Source of the DNA: Odiellus spinosus
Taxonomy: Eukaryota > Arthropoda > Arachnida > Opiliones > Phalangiidae
Assembly (NCBI GenBank): GCA_963920705.1
Contig: OY987233.1
Coordinates: forward strand, 1,787,501 to 1,851,500
Reading direction: 5' to 3'
Length of the DNA: 64,000 nucleotides
Both the position numbers and the translations under genes were made by a program. The notes beneath the pieces were generated by a model. The model saw nothing but the letters and a program-made list of their open reading frames with translations, was not told the DNA's origin and ran no database searches. Position 1 is the first letter of the stretch, and each line of letters starts with the position of its first letter. Below are positions 53,424 to 64,000 of this stretch, piece by piece.

Positions 53424-53714
53424 CAAGGAGGATCAGAGAAGGAGAGGAAATGTGGGGACGGCGCGGCTCCTACTGCGTCGGCCTAAACTCCCACTCTGGG
53501 AGAACGGGGGACAGACGGGGGTAGAGATGCTTCGTGGTAAATTGTTGTCGCGTGGGTAAAACGAATCCTTTATGAGACGCGCTAGCTAGCGACCACGTGA
53601 CAACAGTTTACCTCGAGAATTTCCTATCCCCCCTTTCCACCCGAGTGGGAGGTTGGCTCTTCTCTCTCTAACTCAACGCAGCCCCACATTTCCTCTCCTT
53701 CTCTGATCCTCCTT
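53424..53714. mobile_element. hAT-like MITE, about 290 bp, 8-bp target duplication
   Basis: The ends are CAAGGAGGATCAGAGAAGGA and TCCTTCTCTGATCCTCCTT, with the inverted repeat running about 35 bases to ATGTGGGG. GGTTTCGT flanks both sides (53416-53423 and 53715-53722). It is G/C-richer than its surroundings and has an inner inverted repeat (GTTGTCGCGTGG, then CCACGTGACAAC). It splits a TTAGG-like patch. Confidence 0.9.
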
Positions 53715-53722
53715 GGTTTCGT

Positions 53723-54589
53723 TAGGTTAGGTTGGAATTATGGTATTTTAATATGGATTTTTTTATTATTTCAGATAACTCACCTATCTGCTTGTCGTAA
53801 ATGTTTTTTAAGTATTTTTCGGAACTCCAGGGGTTCTGATTTGTCCAGAACATTTGTTATTTAGTGGGGTTCTGAATATCGTCATCTAGCCGTTATTTCT
53901 TAGAAACATCTCGTTTGGTTCACACGCTCTTAATTTTCTCGGAGACTAATTTCATAATTTCAATAATTAACCACAAATATCTCGTAAGACTTTGGCAAAT
54001 TTTAATATGTTTAGTCGTGTTTTACCAGTCTGAATTGCTTAAAAATAAATGTTTTCCAGAGGCTAGTATCCCTTTTATACATGAAATCTAGGAAATACCT
54101 TAAAACTGCAACCGAAACATTGTACCGTTATGAAAAGGACGTAAAAATACCAATTAAAATCGGCAATTCGCTTTATAAAGTTAAATTTCGGCGATTTAAA
54201 AATATTTTGTTTTTCTTAACAATAAGTTTTCGTAAATATTTCACAAAACTTTATGGCTAGTACTCATTTTAGGTCACCATTATATTAATATAAGTCAATC
54301 AGATATTTTGCATGTATGTTTGCGTTCCCGGGAATTTAAGTTTCTTAAATTCCATCGATTATTTTTAAGCAAAGATTCTTGTCCCATTGGACCGAATCCT
54401 AGTGATGGTTTTTCGGTCGAATTGTTTTGTCCCATTGAACCGAATCCGCAAATTTCGGGCTTTTCGGTCGAAAGGAATTGGTTCGTTCGAATGGGATTCG
54501 AACCAATGGGACAGGAAGTTCCCGAGTGCCGGGTTATCAAACAATCTTTCGTTTAAGATGGCGACGACAAAAAGTATATAGGATACAAA
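53723..54589. repeat. AT-rich sequence, then a 53-bp duplication
   Basis: Bases 54378-54475 contain two diverged copies of a unit (TGTCCCATTG, then ACCGAATCC, then TTTTCGGTCGAA). The several overlapping open frames here arise from this repeat (for example GFGPMGQ twice on the minus strand). No gene was recognised in 53723-54370. Confidence 0.5.
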
Positions 54590-55070
54590 CATCTATAATA
54601 GACTCATAAAAAGGGTTATTATGTCTATTACATTTTGGAATTAAAATATCAAGTTTGGACAACAATTCCGGAAGGTGAAAGACATTGTGAATTAACTTAA
54701 AAAGAAACTTGATTTCAGAAATTTTGCATAAGTGCTCTAAAGGTTGAATGTTAAGTATTTCTAATGTAGCATGATAATTATAATCTACATTACGAAGGTA
54801 ACAGTTGTGGGAATATTCTATAAATTTACGCCGCATTCCCTCAATCTTCAACTCAAGGTAGTCACTAAAATCGCCCCACACCAGAGAGCCATACAAAGTT
54901 CGAGATCTCTCCAAATTCAAGTACAGAAGACGAAAATGTGACAAAGATCTCAACTGTCTAACAATATTTAGACAGACAGCCAAGGTGTGGCGACAGCGAT
55001 TAACAGCAGAGTTTCTTGTTACTAACTGCGGAAAGTGGTTGTGCATAGTTTCCGGACGATAGAGTATCCG
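54590..55070 (-). pseudogene. C-terminal part of a jockey-like non-LTR reverse transcriptase
   Basis: The frame reads TLYGSLVWGDFSDYLELKIE, GMRRKFIEYSHNCYLRNVDY, LEILNIQPLEHLCKISEIKF, then LPELLSKLDILIPKCNRHNN and PFY. Non-LTR RT proteins of the jockey group end with the same order: S-LEYGSVVW, ---lE-vQRKFL, Y---L--L-L--L--RR----FL, then a conserved Pro-rich end. Upstream RT motifs are absent, so it is 5'-truncated, as is usual for these elements. The frame is open for 169 codons, which indicates a fairly recent copy. Confidence 0.8.
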
Positions 55071-55850
55071 TGTCTCCGTCTAGATCGAAAATTTTCCATA
55101 TGTTATTCTCTTCAACATTCCCGGGTCACCCAATGACCTCTTGAGTGAACGTACTATCTCTGATATCCTTTCGGCTTGCCACCAACCCAGCTCCACCGCA
55201 TTCTTCAGGCTTGGCCGCGTTATTCTTAAACGTGACACCCGCCCAAGGCCCTACAAAACCGTCCTCAGATCTACCTCGGAAAAAATACTCTACTACAACA
55301 TATTTCTTACCATCAACAAGACCGCTCCGTCGATTTCTCAGCTAGCCTTGACCGGACGTTGCGTAAACAGTCTTCCTATCAAAAAGCTTATCAGGAATTG
55401 AGAGCTCGTTCACAAGATGGCGAAACTAACCTCTGCATCCGCAACTACAAAGTGGTCCCTCTCCCCCCCGCTATTCCCAGGAGTCTACAAATCCTAAACG
55501 TTTGTTACTGATTCAAATCTACTTTTTCCCCAAGTACCTTTTTCTCGACCGCAACCATCACGTGTTCCTCCATCGGCTTATCAACGCCAACCTGGTGGGC
55601 ATTATTACAATTCCAAAAAACACTTTAAACGTACCTCGGGCCCCGCTTTCTCCCCACCGACCATCTTCAGACCACCCAAAATCGCACCCACTCTCAGGCT
55701 ATTCCTTACGAACGCGAGCCACCCTACACTAATTACTGTTGACACCGTTCCTTGCTTCCCCCATTAAGCGTCTCCTACAAGCTGATGCAAAATTTTTTAC
55801 TCCCACTAACTCAACGTACCTCAAATGACTCTCAGTGCAACTCCCTAAAA
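55071..55850 (+). pseudogene. 5' part of a CR1/L2-like non-LTR element (ORF1 region), decayed
   Basis: C-rich sense strand and overlapping short open frames, for example LKRDTRPRPYKTVLRS and SRPPSDHPKSHP-like peptides. The sequence lies just upstream of an endonuclease remnant in the same strand. I infer that it is the ORF1 or 5' region of that element. No zinc knuckle was seen, so the call rests on position and composition. Confidence 0.35.
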
Positions 55851-57411
55851 TTTTACCTCAGAGCTTCACTACATCTCTAACGGTTCACACCTACGGCCTT
55901 CTGTCAAACCCCACCAGTTTAAGGGACTCGCTGAATCTATCCGAATTTAAAACTTTATTAACGTTGCGTTCGCCGTCCTTTGCAGCCATCAACGAAACTT
56001 GGTGCACTCCTCTGTTCTCAAGCAGTGAATGTTTTTAACAGTTATAATCTGTTCCGCTGTAATAGAATCGCCTTTTCTGGCGGCGGTGTTTGCCTTTACC
56101 TGCGTGACTCTATACCCTCTCGCCAACTAGACCACGGCTTTTCCTCCATCCAGGCCCTTACAACGGGCTCGATCTCTTAACCATTTTAGTCTTCCTCCCC
56201 TATTCTTTAGTCATTATAGGAGTGGGTTTATTGCTCTCCCTCATTCTTCAACCAAACAGAACTAACAGGCTACCTCTGCGCATTAACTACTACTCCCTAT
56301 GTGATGTGTAGTGGGTTTTATTTGAAGGAAGAACTCGGTTGACGATTAAAACTTTATTAAATACGACGTTTAATATTTACAATAAGTCGCGAGTTACTAT
56401 TCTTAATAAAACATTGAGTATATCATTTGGAGAGCTGCTACAGACTGACCTCACTAGGCCTATTGACATAACCTTTTATAGTTCTATTTTTAGGTCAAAT
56501 GTTATTTTGTTATCAGTGCGTGATTGTTATTTTGTAGGCCTTGCACTGATGACGTAACACTATGATAAACATAATATCATACTCTTATTATTGGGTAACT
56601 TCAATTACCCTAAAATTAACTGGCTTAATTATTCCAATAGTCCCGATGTTATGCCGTAATCAAGGTATTTCCTTGAAACAGTGATAAACATTAATCTCTC
56701 CCAATTTGTGACTTTCCCCACTCATCTAAGTTCTGTTTCCAGTGTTGACAACACTATTGATTTATTATTTTGTTCCGACCCAAATTTTGTCTTTAATGTT
56801 ACTAGTTCACCCCCTCTAGGTCAGAGCAACCACTGCACAGTTCTATTCAAAACCAATCTAACTAATCCTAATTACCGACTAAGATCAATCAAAAACCTTT
56901 TCAATGGCGATTACCCCTCATTTTATGCCTTCCTCAACGCAGTTGAATGGGATATTCTACTTAAACACAAATGTCTAGAAACAATTTGGTCTTCATTCCA
57001 ATCGGCCAATACTCTGGGTATAGAAGCATTTGTGTCCTACCGTATCCCAACTGAACCTAGTACCCAACGCTCAAGGGCTCACAAAGCCTAGGTCTGGCAA
57101 AAGTCTTCCTCGCTTCATCCCAGAAAATATCAGATCATCTAGAAACCTACAGTCGTTCGCGGAGTGCCTACAAAAATCACATACGAAGCCTAAAACGAAA
57201 GCGAGAATCAAACCTTGCCTCGCATATCTCAATCAACCCAATCAACTTCGCACACATTAACAAATTTCGAAAATGTCGTTTTCCGCTTCTCCAGCTCCAA
57301 AAACACGATGATACTTTCAGTGTTTCTCAAGAAGACAACGTTACTACCCTCAACGAATATTTTGCCTCCACAGCCGCTAACCCCTCTGCTTCCCAGATGC
57401 TACCATCTGAC
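55851..57411 (+). pseudogene. CR1/L2-like non-LTR retrotransposon: endonuclease remnant
   Basis: In shifting frames: SFAAINETWC, then FSGGGVCLYLRDSIPSRQLD (GGG-aLyV of APE endonuclease), and LLLGNFNYPKINWL (GDFN-P-I-W, catalytic region; the Asp of GDFN reads Asn here). Next are VTFPTH, NTIDLLFCSDPNFVFNVTS, PPLGQSNHCTVLF (SDH of the APE active site reads SNH) and the linker YKNHIRSLKRKRESNLASHI. The family order is fully respected. Two catalytic positions are altered by C/G-to-A/T changes and several frameshifts occur, so it is inactive. The frame is cut at about 57412 by the foldback element. Confidence 0.85.
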
Positions 57412-58870
57412 GAAAAACCTCCAGTTTGATTTTGCCAAAATCACTCTTCTCTTTTACAAAAACATTCAGCCCATAAAAGTATTGAAATCAAATTATGGGC
57501 AAGGTCTTTTTATTTTAAAAAAAATTTATGAGGTCATTTCCGTGAACAATTCAAGCAGCGAAATTCTATTAAAATTTTCAAAATTCCAACAAAAAAATGA
57601 TCCTGAACTTTCACAGAAAATTAGTATACCTCGTCCAGCGCAAGCATATTAAAAAGCTGGACAAGGTACAAATTTTCTGTGAAAGTTCAGGATCATTTTT
57701 TTGTTGGAATTTTGAAAATTTTAATAGAATTTCGCTGCTTGGATCTTCTTTAATTGTTCGTACAAATGACCTCATAAATGTGTTTAAAATAAAAAGACCT
57801 TGCCCATAATTTGATTTCAATACTTTTATGGGCTGAATGTTTTTGTAAAAGAGAAGAGTGTTTTTGCCAAAAGCAATCTGGAGGTTTTTGTTTTTTTGTA
57901 AAGGCAGAGGAGTTTGCGTGTTTTTAACCGTAAAGTTTTTTGGTCAGATTTCACTTCTTTTTGTAGTATATAAAATAATAATAATAATAAGCATTTTTTA
58001 GATGAAACTTTGCACAAATCTAATATAATGCTTTTGCGAGAAATGGCCCGGTTACTACACGTATTTAAGATTTTCTACGTATAAGGTATAACTACTTCTA
58101 CAGAGGTCATCGTGGTCAATCTACCAGGATGTTGGCAAAATGACTCATTCTATCTCTTGATCTTAAATTTTATTTTATTTATTCCAGAAAAGTACATTAA
58201 TATGTAAACTTAAGTTATATCTCCGAGAAATCCGAGAATTGCAAAAACTCGAATTTAACAGAATTTGAATATTTGTTCTCACTTTAAGAGGTTACTCTGA
58301 ACATCTTAGATATTTTGTTAGCTAATACCTCGACTAGATAGACTCTAGCGTAGATGGTCACTCGTTATTCAAACACAAACTAATAAAATGCAAATTGAAC
58401 TCGGCAAGACCGACAAAAGGGCAATTCCAGGGTGGGGGTCAACTGTTTGGTCAATTACTCAAAGTCTATTTTTCTTAGCACATTGCGGTTTATGAATAAC
58501 ACAACTAGAAGACCAAACCAATGTGTGTACGAAATTTGACCATAATTCAATCAATAGATTTTGCTCTAGAGCGGTCTGCATAAAATTGTCTAGGAGACGG
58601 AGGAGAATAAGACGAAAGTTTTCGCTATCTTCGGACATGTCAAATCATTACTCCTAATTATCGTAGGGTCATGGATTTGGGATATGTTGGTCCCTTCGCC
58701 GGGCATTTTACAGGGATGTATGATTTGTGTTTGTAGCCTTAACGGTTTCGGAGTGACGAGGAGGTGAAATCGGCCACAAGCTGTGTCGAGATAATATATA
58801 GCTTCGGTTCGGGGACAAGTTTTCCCCGGACCTTGCTGTGTTCACTATCGTTAGCTGTAGTCTACTGTCG
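57412..58870 (-). mobile_element. Foldback-bearing element, copy B (inverted pair of 7278-8808)
   Basis: The palindrome is at 57417-57955. Its arms meet around an insertion TATACCTCGTCCAGCGCAAG (57624 onward) that copy A lacks. The single-copy arm 57956-58870 matches 8265-7278 in reverse, for example AATTACTCAAAGTCTATTTT and GAAGATAGCGAAAACTTTCG read in complement. It interrupts the non-LTR element between the linker (57411) and the RT start (about 58880). Confidence 0.8.
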
Positions 58871-58994
58871 GGTGGCCTTGTTAAATTTGACTATACCATA
58901 ACCAAACTTTAACAAATTCTAAAAAATCTCCAAATAAATAAATTCCCTGGACCCGATGGTATCCACCCCCTTATACTACACACCCTTGCAACCC
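58871..58994 (+). pseudogene. Non-LTR element resumed: RT domain start
   Basis: Reads ITKL-QILKNLQINKFPGPD then GIHPLILHTLAT. K-PGPDGIhp is the entry motif of non-LTR RT. It directly continues the endonuclease/linker part cut at 57411, confirming that 57412-58870 is an insertion. The frame is lost where the GC-rich segment begins. Confidence 0.85.
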
Positions 58995-59415
58995 AATACT
59001 CCGAGACCGCCGATTACGCACCGGCGCGCCGTTTAACTTTGCAATATTTGTGACGCCGCCGCCTATATCTAATATTTTCGGCGCGCCATGATCCGTAAGA
59101 CTCAAGAGTCGAACGTGACTCTGCCAACAGGGGTCAGCAGCTGTCGAATGGCCACTGCCACGCAGTGCAGGCACGGTGAGAGACCGTTGCTCCGTGGGAA
59201 ACAACGAAAGTAAAAGTAAAATTTCTGGCCATGCTCGTTCACGGGGAGCCGAAAGACGCGACATGGCATTCGGGAGCTGACCACGTGACGTCATATGCCG
59301 ATACACCCATGGTTTGCGCCGCGGCCGAAACTAAAAAAATTACCGTCACGCCACCACCGGGTTTTTTCCGCGGCGTCGTGGTCTACATCAGTGCTATTGA
59401 AGGTTGGGCTTCTAT
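58995..59415. other. GC-rich island inside the non-LTR remnant
   Basis: About 420 bases with clearly higher G+C than everything around. CGGCGCGCC occurs twice (59022 and 59080), and GTGACGCCGCCGCC near 59050 resembles GTCACGCCACCACCG near 59345. Two minus-strand open frames and one plus-strand open frame overlap here, with no known domain. It interrupts RT coding, so it is an insertion or a replacement. The ends are not defined and no target duplication was seen. Confidence 0.5.
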
Positions 59416-60125
59416 AATCACGGTCTAAGTTTCAATACATCAAAATGTGCCATCCTACACATTGGCCACTCTAATCCGCAACACTTATCTACCTTTGTAA
59501 GAAACCCCTCCAACCAACGCTCTCTTAACCTGAGGTGTTAATATAGAACCCAATCTCAAATTCTCATACCAATAAAGTCTTTAAACTTTTACATTCTCTC
59601 TCCGGTATAATTACGTGCAATATTAACCACTGTCCTCCCCGTCATTCGCACCAGAGTTATATAATGCTCTGGTGCTCACCTTGCTAGACTACGCTTCCCC
59701 TATTTGAACTCCAACCAGTATAGGGGGCATTTCCTCCCTCCAAAAGGCCCAAAACAATTTCACAAAGTTAACTAAGAGCCTTAACCACTTAACTGCCCCG
59801 TAAGACTCCATAGGCTCGGTGTTAACCCTGGGGCTACACGCCACAAGATCAACAACCATTGCCTGTTGCATCACTTCTTTCATAACCAATTGTTTCTCAA
59901 CACGGATGACATCTTCTGTCCCTATCCATCTAACGTTACTCGTAGCCATTCCTTAAAAAGACAGAAACGCATAGCGAAAGCTTCGGCTCGTTTGCGCCAT
60001 TTATGCGCTCAGTAATAACCGATTGGAATAAACTCCCAGCCTCCATTATCGATATTAACGACAAAGTCGCTTTCCGAAAAGCTTTGTCGGGCCATTTTAG
60101 GTCTCAATAGTTTTAACGTTCTAGG
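59416..60125 (+). pseudogene. Non-LTR element: end of RT and C-terminal region
   Basis: Shifting frames give YNALVLTLLDYASPI, PTSIGGISSLQKAQNNFTKL, TKSLNHL, then (other frame) VTRSHSLKRQKRIAKASARL and DWNKLPASI, IDINDKVAFRKALSGHF. The order matches the ends of CR1/L2-like proteins: LEYaSPVW-PTS-S-I--LEKVQ--FTR, then TRSH-LK----, W--LP-si, F---L-GHF. Most of the RT catalytic region is missing between 58994 and 59416. Confidence 0.82.
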
Positions 60126-61079
60126 TCTACAATGGTTGCCTCTCCCCTTGAGAATTAACGCATCTATTCCCCGTTTCACAACGTAAACAATGCCTAACGT
60201 ATTTTAATTCGTCAACCTGTTTTCTTCTGATCCGAGTTGACAAAATGTTTTTGTTTTTATAATTGTCTCTCGATTTCAGTATGAACTAGTATTATAGCTC
60301 CATACGTTACTTCAGCCTCCGAGTTTTATTGAGCGTTTTATTTTTCATTATTATTACTGACTATTCTCATTGATAGGTACTGTATGAAGTAGTTACTACC
60401 CCAATCCATTGTACCATCGCATCTAAACTTAACATTACATTATTTAATGTCAGACGATTAAATGCACTAAGGGCCATCAAGGCCAAGTGTACGTTGCCCC
60501 TTTTTACCTCCCCGAGTGAACTTGTTCACGGGGAGGTTTTACGTTCGTCGTGTCTGTGTGTCTGTGTGTGTGTCTGTCACTTCCGGTAAGCGGATATCCT
60601 GTGTAACCGGATATCACGTGACCTAGCACGTAGAGCAAAAATCTTGGGACTCAAGACGTAAACATGCCATCTTATCGTTCAATTCCGTTCAACGGGAATT
60701 CCTATAATCAGGCTGCCACATGGATAAGCTTCAGGTGTCGTGCGATTTTATGCAACCGTGGACGTCTCCCATTGCATATTATCGCCTTCCACCATCCACA
60801 TCAAACCTCGATGCTGGGCAGTTGAAGGCGATTATACACAATGGGACGTCTCCCACTGTTATAATCACCTCCGACCATCCTAACCAACCTCCAGTTTCCG
60901 ATCTCAGCGGGCCATATTAGCGAGGCGTCCCTCACTAATATGGTCCACATCAACCATCAACTCGCCCCCTCTACGGGTCAGATTTTCGTTCGTAGCTACA
61001 CTGAGCGCCTGGTGTAATAACTACCTCCAGACATTGAACAGGGGGTGGGTTCCCCTTTCTTCACATCTTTAAGTTACAG
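60126..61079. other. Sequence after the non-LTR element: hairpin and microsatellite
   Basis: Bases 60511-60537 form a hairpin (CTCCCCGAGTGAAC, then GTTCACGGGGAG). A TGTG/TCTG microsatellite follows at about 60557-60583. Bases 60715-60900 hold two diverged copies of a GGGACGTCTCCCA-containing unit. No gene was recognised; the short open frames are not assigned. Confidence 0.5.
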
Positions 61080-61389
61080 CATAGAGGGTAGATAGGGGAG
61101 GAGTGGAAACCGACAGCTTTGGCTCTGCATTTTGAGAGTTCTCGGATTTTGCCTTTCCAATTTTCCTCTCAAGATCCTGTGTTTTACTATTGGCTGATTT
61201 TGAAACCGTTACAACCAATTACAGCGCAGAAAAAATATCGTCTGCTTCACTGCTTGCATAGAGGGTAGCCCTCTATGATGACCGGGTGTTAAAAAACGAC
61301 GCGCGCATATACCGGATGTTCCGTGGAAAAAATGAAAAACGAGAACTCTTTAAGAGCCCCTTCCACTCCTCCCCTATCTACCCTCTATG
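61080..61389. mobile_element. MITE with CATAGAGGGTA ends, copy 2, 7-bp target duplication
   Basis: It starts CATAGAGGGTAGATAGGGGA and ends TCCCCTATCTACCCTCTATG, a perfect inverted repeat of more than 20 bases. GTTACAG flanks both sides (61073-61079 and 61390-61396). Internal GGTAGCCCTCTATGATG and GCATATACCGGA blocks match copy 1 at 21718-21987. Confidence 0.92.
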
Positions 61390-64000
61390 GTTACAGATAC
61401 CTAATAATGTTTTTCGATCGCCTTATATACCACTTTTTTTACACTAACGCGTTGTAGCCTTATGGCGTGGTATCTTTCAGTGAATTGAAACGAAATGTTC
61501 ATTTAAACTATAATTAAAATTTCTTAAATTACTTAACTTAGTCTAATTAATAATTTCGCTGAAAATTAAATTAAAATTAAATGTTATTTTAGAAGATATT
61601 TAAGAAATTGTCTAAGAATTTTGTGAAATTTGTGTGTTCAATACCAGCTCGAGTTGGCAGCACGCGTTAAGCTATTTTCCATGTACCATTTAGTCCAAAA
61701 ACATAGGTATAAAGGTATTGTAGGCTTAGGCTTGCTGCAAACTCAGGGTGGATTGGAAAACTAATACAGTTCAACTTCTACGCATATGGAAGTAGTCTTG
61801 TTTTTTATCTATTTTAATTGATTGATTTAATTTTTTAGCTTAGCCTCAGTTATTAAAATGTGTAGGTGTTTTTTTTTATTTTGTTTATCGCATATATAAA
61901 AGCGTGAAATACTATTTCGGCCGTCAGAGAAAAAGCTGGGATCGAAGAGCTGGTTACCTTTTCGCTCGCCGTACCAATTCACTAGTGTGATGGTAATTCG
62001 ACAGCGGCTCTTAGCTGCTTCGACTGGCGTTTCTCTCCGTGGAGTGATACCTCCTTTACCTCGGTGTCGAGGAGAGCTAATACACGTGTGTTTGGGCTTC
62101 GTACTTGTACATAACCTTAAGGCCTGCGTAAAAGCCTCATATAATGTAAGGTCTTATGGGTGATTTGCACTTGACTTTTGGAGCGAATGTACCCGTATAT
62201 CTAACTTAAACTTCTCCATTACCTACTTTGATGTTCATGTACTTGAGTTCCGTGACTGGAATGTGCTTTAAACCCAATCTTTAATAATTCGCCATTGAAT
62301 AACAAACCAACTATTACCACGTAGGATAGGAGACATGATAATTGAGGTCTACATGTTGAATAACCTGCCACAAACTTGTATTTAATAGAATAACCGGCCG
62401 AGTACAGGGACTGGAAGTCTGCAACAGACTTCTAGTATTATTTTTTTCTTTTCGGCTGAATATTGAGAGAATTAGCTTTATGTACCGGGATAAACTTACT
62501 TCCTAGCGAAGCTGGAAACAATGTATTGGGACTTTGTTATAAGAACAAGTTTCTAGCACGCGCTTTCAATTTCATTTTTTCAATTGCTCGCGTGTTTGCT
62601 ATATTTGCGAATTTGTTTCGCACGAAAATGCCGCGTATACGCAAGGGTATAATTCACAAGAAACGCTGGATTTGAAGTAAATTCTTCATTAATATTTGCA
62701 ATTTCTCGCGCAAAACGCCATTAATGTCTAGGCGACTTCCTTGCATCTATCGCGTCTAATGCGCTCTCTTAAGGATATTAATTGGTGCATTCACGTCATC
62801 AGCGTAAAGATATAAATAGATTTACGAAGAACGCGTGCTGGTATGTTTGGTAGATCTAAATGGCCAAAACGTTAGAGTTCTAATTTTTTTTTTTTCAATT
62901 TCTCCGAATGTCTAAAGTAAATAAGTGCGTATAAAAAAGCTGAGCTTCAATTTTGCACACCTTTAAAGCATAATAACGTCATTTAAGCAAAGGAACATAT
63001 GTGTATTTGTGACTTGCGTAAAATCGAGTTCATCAGCACGCGAGTATGTGTAGCCCACTAAATTTCAAGTCCGAAACCACTTTACGCGTGCAAAATATCA
63101 AAGCGATTCTGATATTCTTGGTCAAATCAGTTTAATGTATGGGGAAATACTGTAATTTTCTGGCAAATTTTCGAACAGTGGCGTAAGAATTGGTTTTAAT
63201 AACTAGCACGGGTTTTCAAATTAATATTTTATAAGCCTCGCACGTTTCCAAATGTATTTCACGCGAAATTGTTGCGTGTACGCATGCGCAGATCGAACCA
63301 GGTTATTTATACCACAATTTACAGTTGACTAACATTCTTAAACCGGATTGACATTGAATTTTCTTGTGTTTTAATTGGTATATATGATATGGTTCACCCT
63401 ATAGTGAAATGTAGACCGAGTGGGGAAAAGAATCACGTGATTGGATCTCTTAATGACTGCTAGTTTTCGTTTCACACTTTTCCCCACATGAAATTAATGT
63501 TTATCCCAATTAAGTATAGTAGAACTATGCTTTTTAATGCCTACTGTCGTTTATTTTCGGTGACGTTTTAGCTAGTGTGTAGTCACGTAAAATAACGTTT
63601 GTTTCACAACTTGTGTTGTATACTGAAGCCATGTATAGGTTCAATTTGATATAACATTTTGCCTTTTCACGTTACTTGGTCTACAAATACTCTACAACCG
63701 TCAAAATTCTGATATGGTTTTAAAAGAAGAACCTTGACCTTGTGTATTTAATATCATATCGAGATTAAATGTTTTTCGCATCTAATTTTAATTGGTTTAT
63801 CAATATGTTATTTGTATAGATATTTTTTTTTTTTAAGATTTTATATTTTTTAGATTGAAATTTTATTATTCAGGAAGATTTTGTAGAATCTAGTTCTCAG
63901 GATTACCGGTGTTGAAAATTTATTTTGCTAATGTTATCTTGATGTCTGTGTTTTCTGCCCGCTATTTGGTAGTGGTAAGATTAATATTTTTAATTTTAAT
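61390..64000. other. Right end of the window, no gene recognised
   Basis: AT-rich. Bases 61706-61765 repeat the motif found at bases 1-55. The open frame at 62463-62675 (70 codons, ending FRTKMPRIRKGIIHKKRWI) has no family that I know. A poly-T tract lies at 62885-62895. No first exon of the transporter was seen on the minus strand. Confidence 0.35.

Noticed and set aside
54481..54540. tRNA gene suggested by a B-box-like GGTTCGAATCC on the minus strand
   Set aside because: No A box at the right distance and no cloverleaf. The sequence is part of a local duplication.
58971..59306. Minus-strand open frames in the GC-rich island as a gene
   Set aside because: High G+C lengthens chance open frames, and no domain or splice context supports a gene.
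41000..64000. First coding exon of the transporter
   Set aside because: No minus-strand segment with an ATG, the N-P---A---S-L-F pattern and a phase-2 donor was found by eye.

Overview
This window is nuclear DNA of an arthropod, most probably an insect. The evidence is a multi-exon spliced gene, interstitial arrays of the pentamer TTAGG/CCTAA (the insect telomere repeat), and dense insect-type transposons. It is AT-rich and nearly all non-coding sequence is mobile-element debris.

Host gene: seven exons on the minus strand (40887-40997, 26446-26566, 20882-21100, 20065-20154, 10378-10541, 5513-5638, 3829-4078) join in phase. They encode about 359 residues of the N-terminal cytoplasmic segment and first membrane domain of an ABCC-family transporter, of the MRP4 / lethal(2)03659 type. 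The first exon(s) should lie above 41 kb or outside the window. The ATP-binding domains should lie to the left, outside the window. Six of the seven exon junctions need no special assumption. The intron 20155-20881 appears to use a GC donor.

Mobile elements, by region: 2.5-3.3 kb and 6.3-6.8 kb hold two copies of one repeat, each running into a minisatellite. 7.3-8.8 kb and 57.4-58.9 kb hold two inverted copies of a 1.5 kb foldback element. 12.6-19 kb is an old Ty3/gypsy element (gag remnant, then a reverse-transcriptase remnant) split by about 3.6 kb of CCTAA-rich satellite and carrying hAT-like and piggyBac-like MITEs. 22.45-25.8 kb is a DNA transposon with roughly 310 bp terminal inverted repeats and a broken Cys-rich gene. 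28.8-29.5 kb has a P-element-like remnant and 30 kb a large hairpin. 31.0-35.55 kb is a giant inverted repeat of two copies of a DDE transposase with a SWIM zinc finger, inserted in the tail of a non-LTR element. 36.49-39.42 kb is a TA-flanked mariner/IS630-like element. 41.80-42.59 kb is an element with an 8-bp target duplication.

43637-48210 is a nearly complete Ty3/gypsy retrotransposon (148/152 bp LTRs, 5-bp target duplication) whose pol is broken by a 20-bp tandem duplication. 48.2-54.5 kb is mostly MITEs and AT-rich sequence. 54.6-60.1 kb holds two non-LTR retrotransposon remnants, the second interrupted by the foldback element and a GC-rich island. 60.5-64 kb has one more MITE and no recognisable gene.

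The host gene is the only probable functional gene. Everything else is mobile DNA at various stages of decay, much of it nested, which lets some relative insertion ages be read directly.
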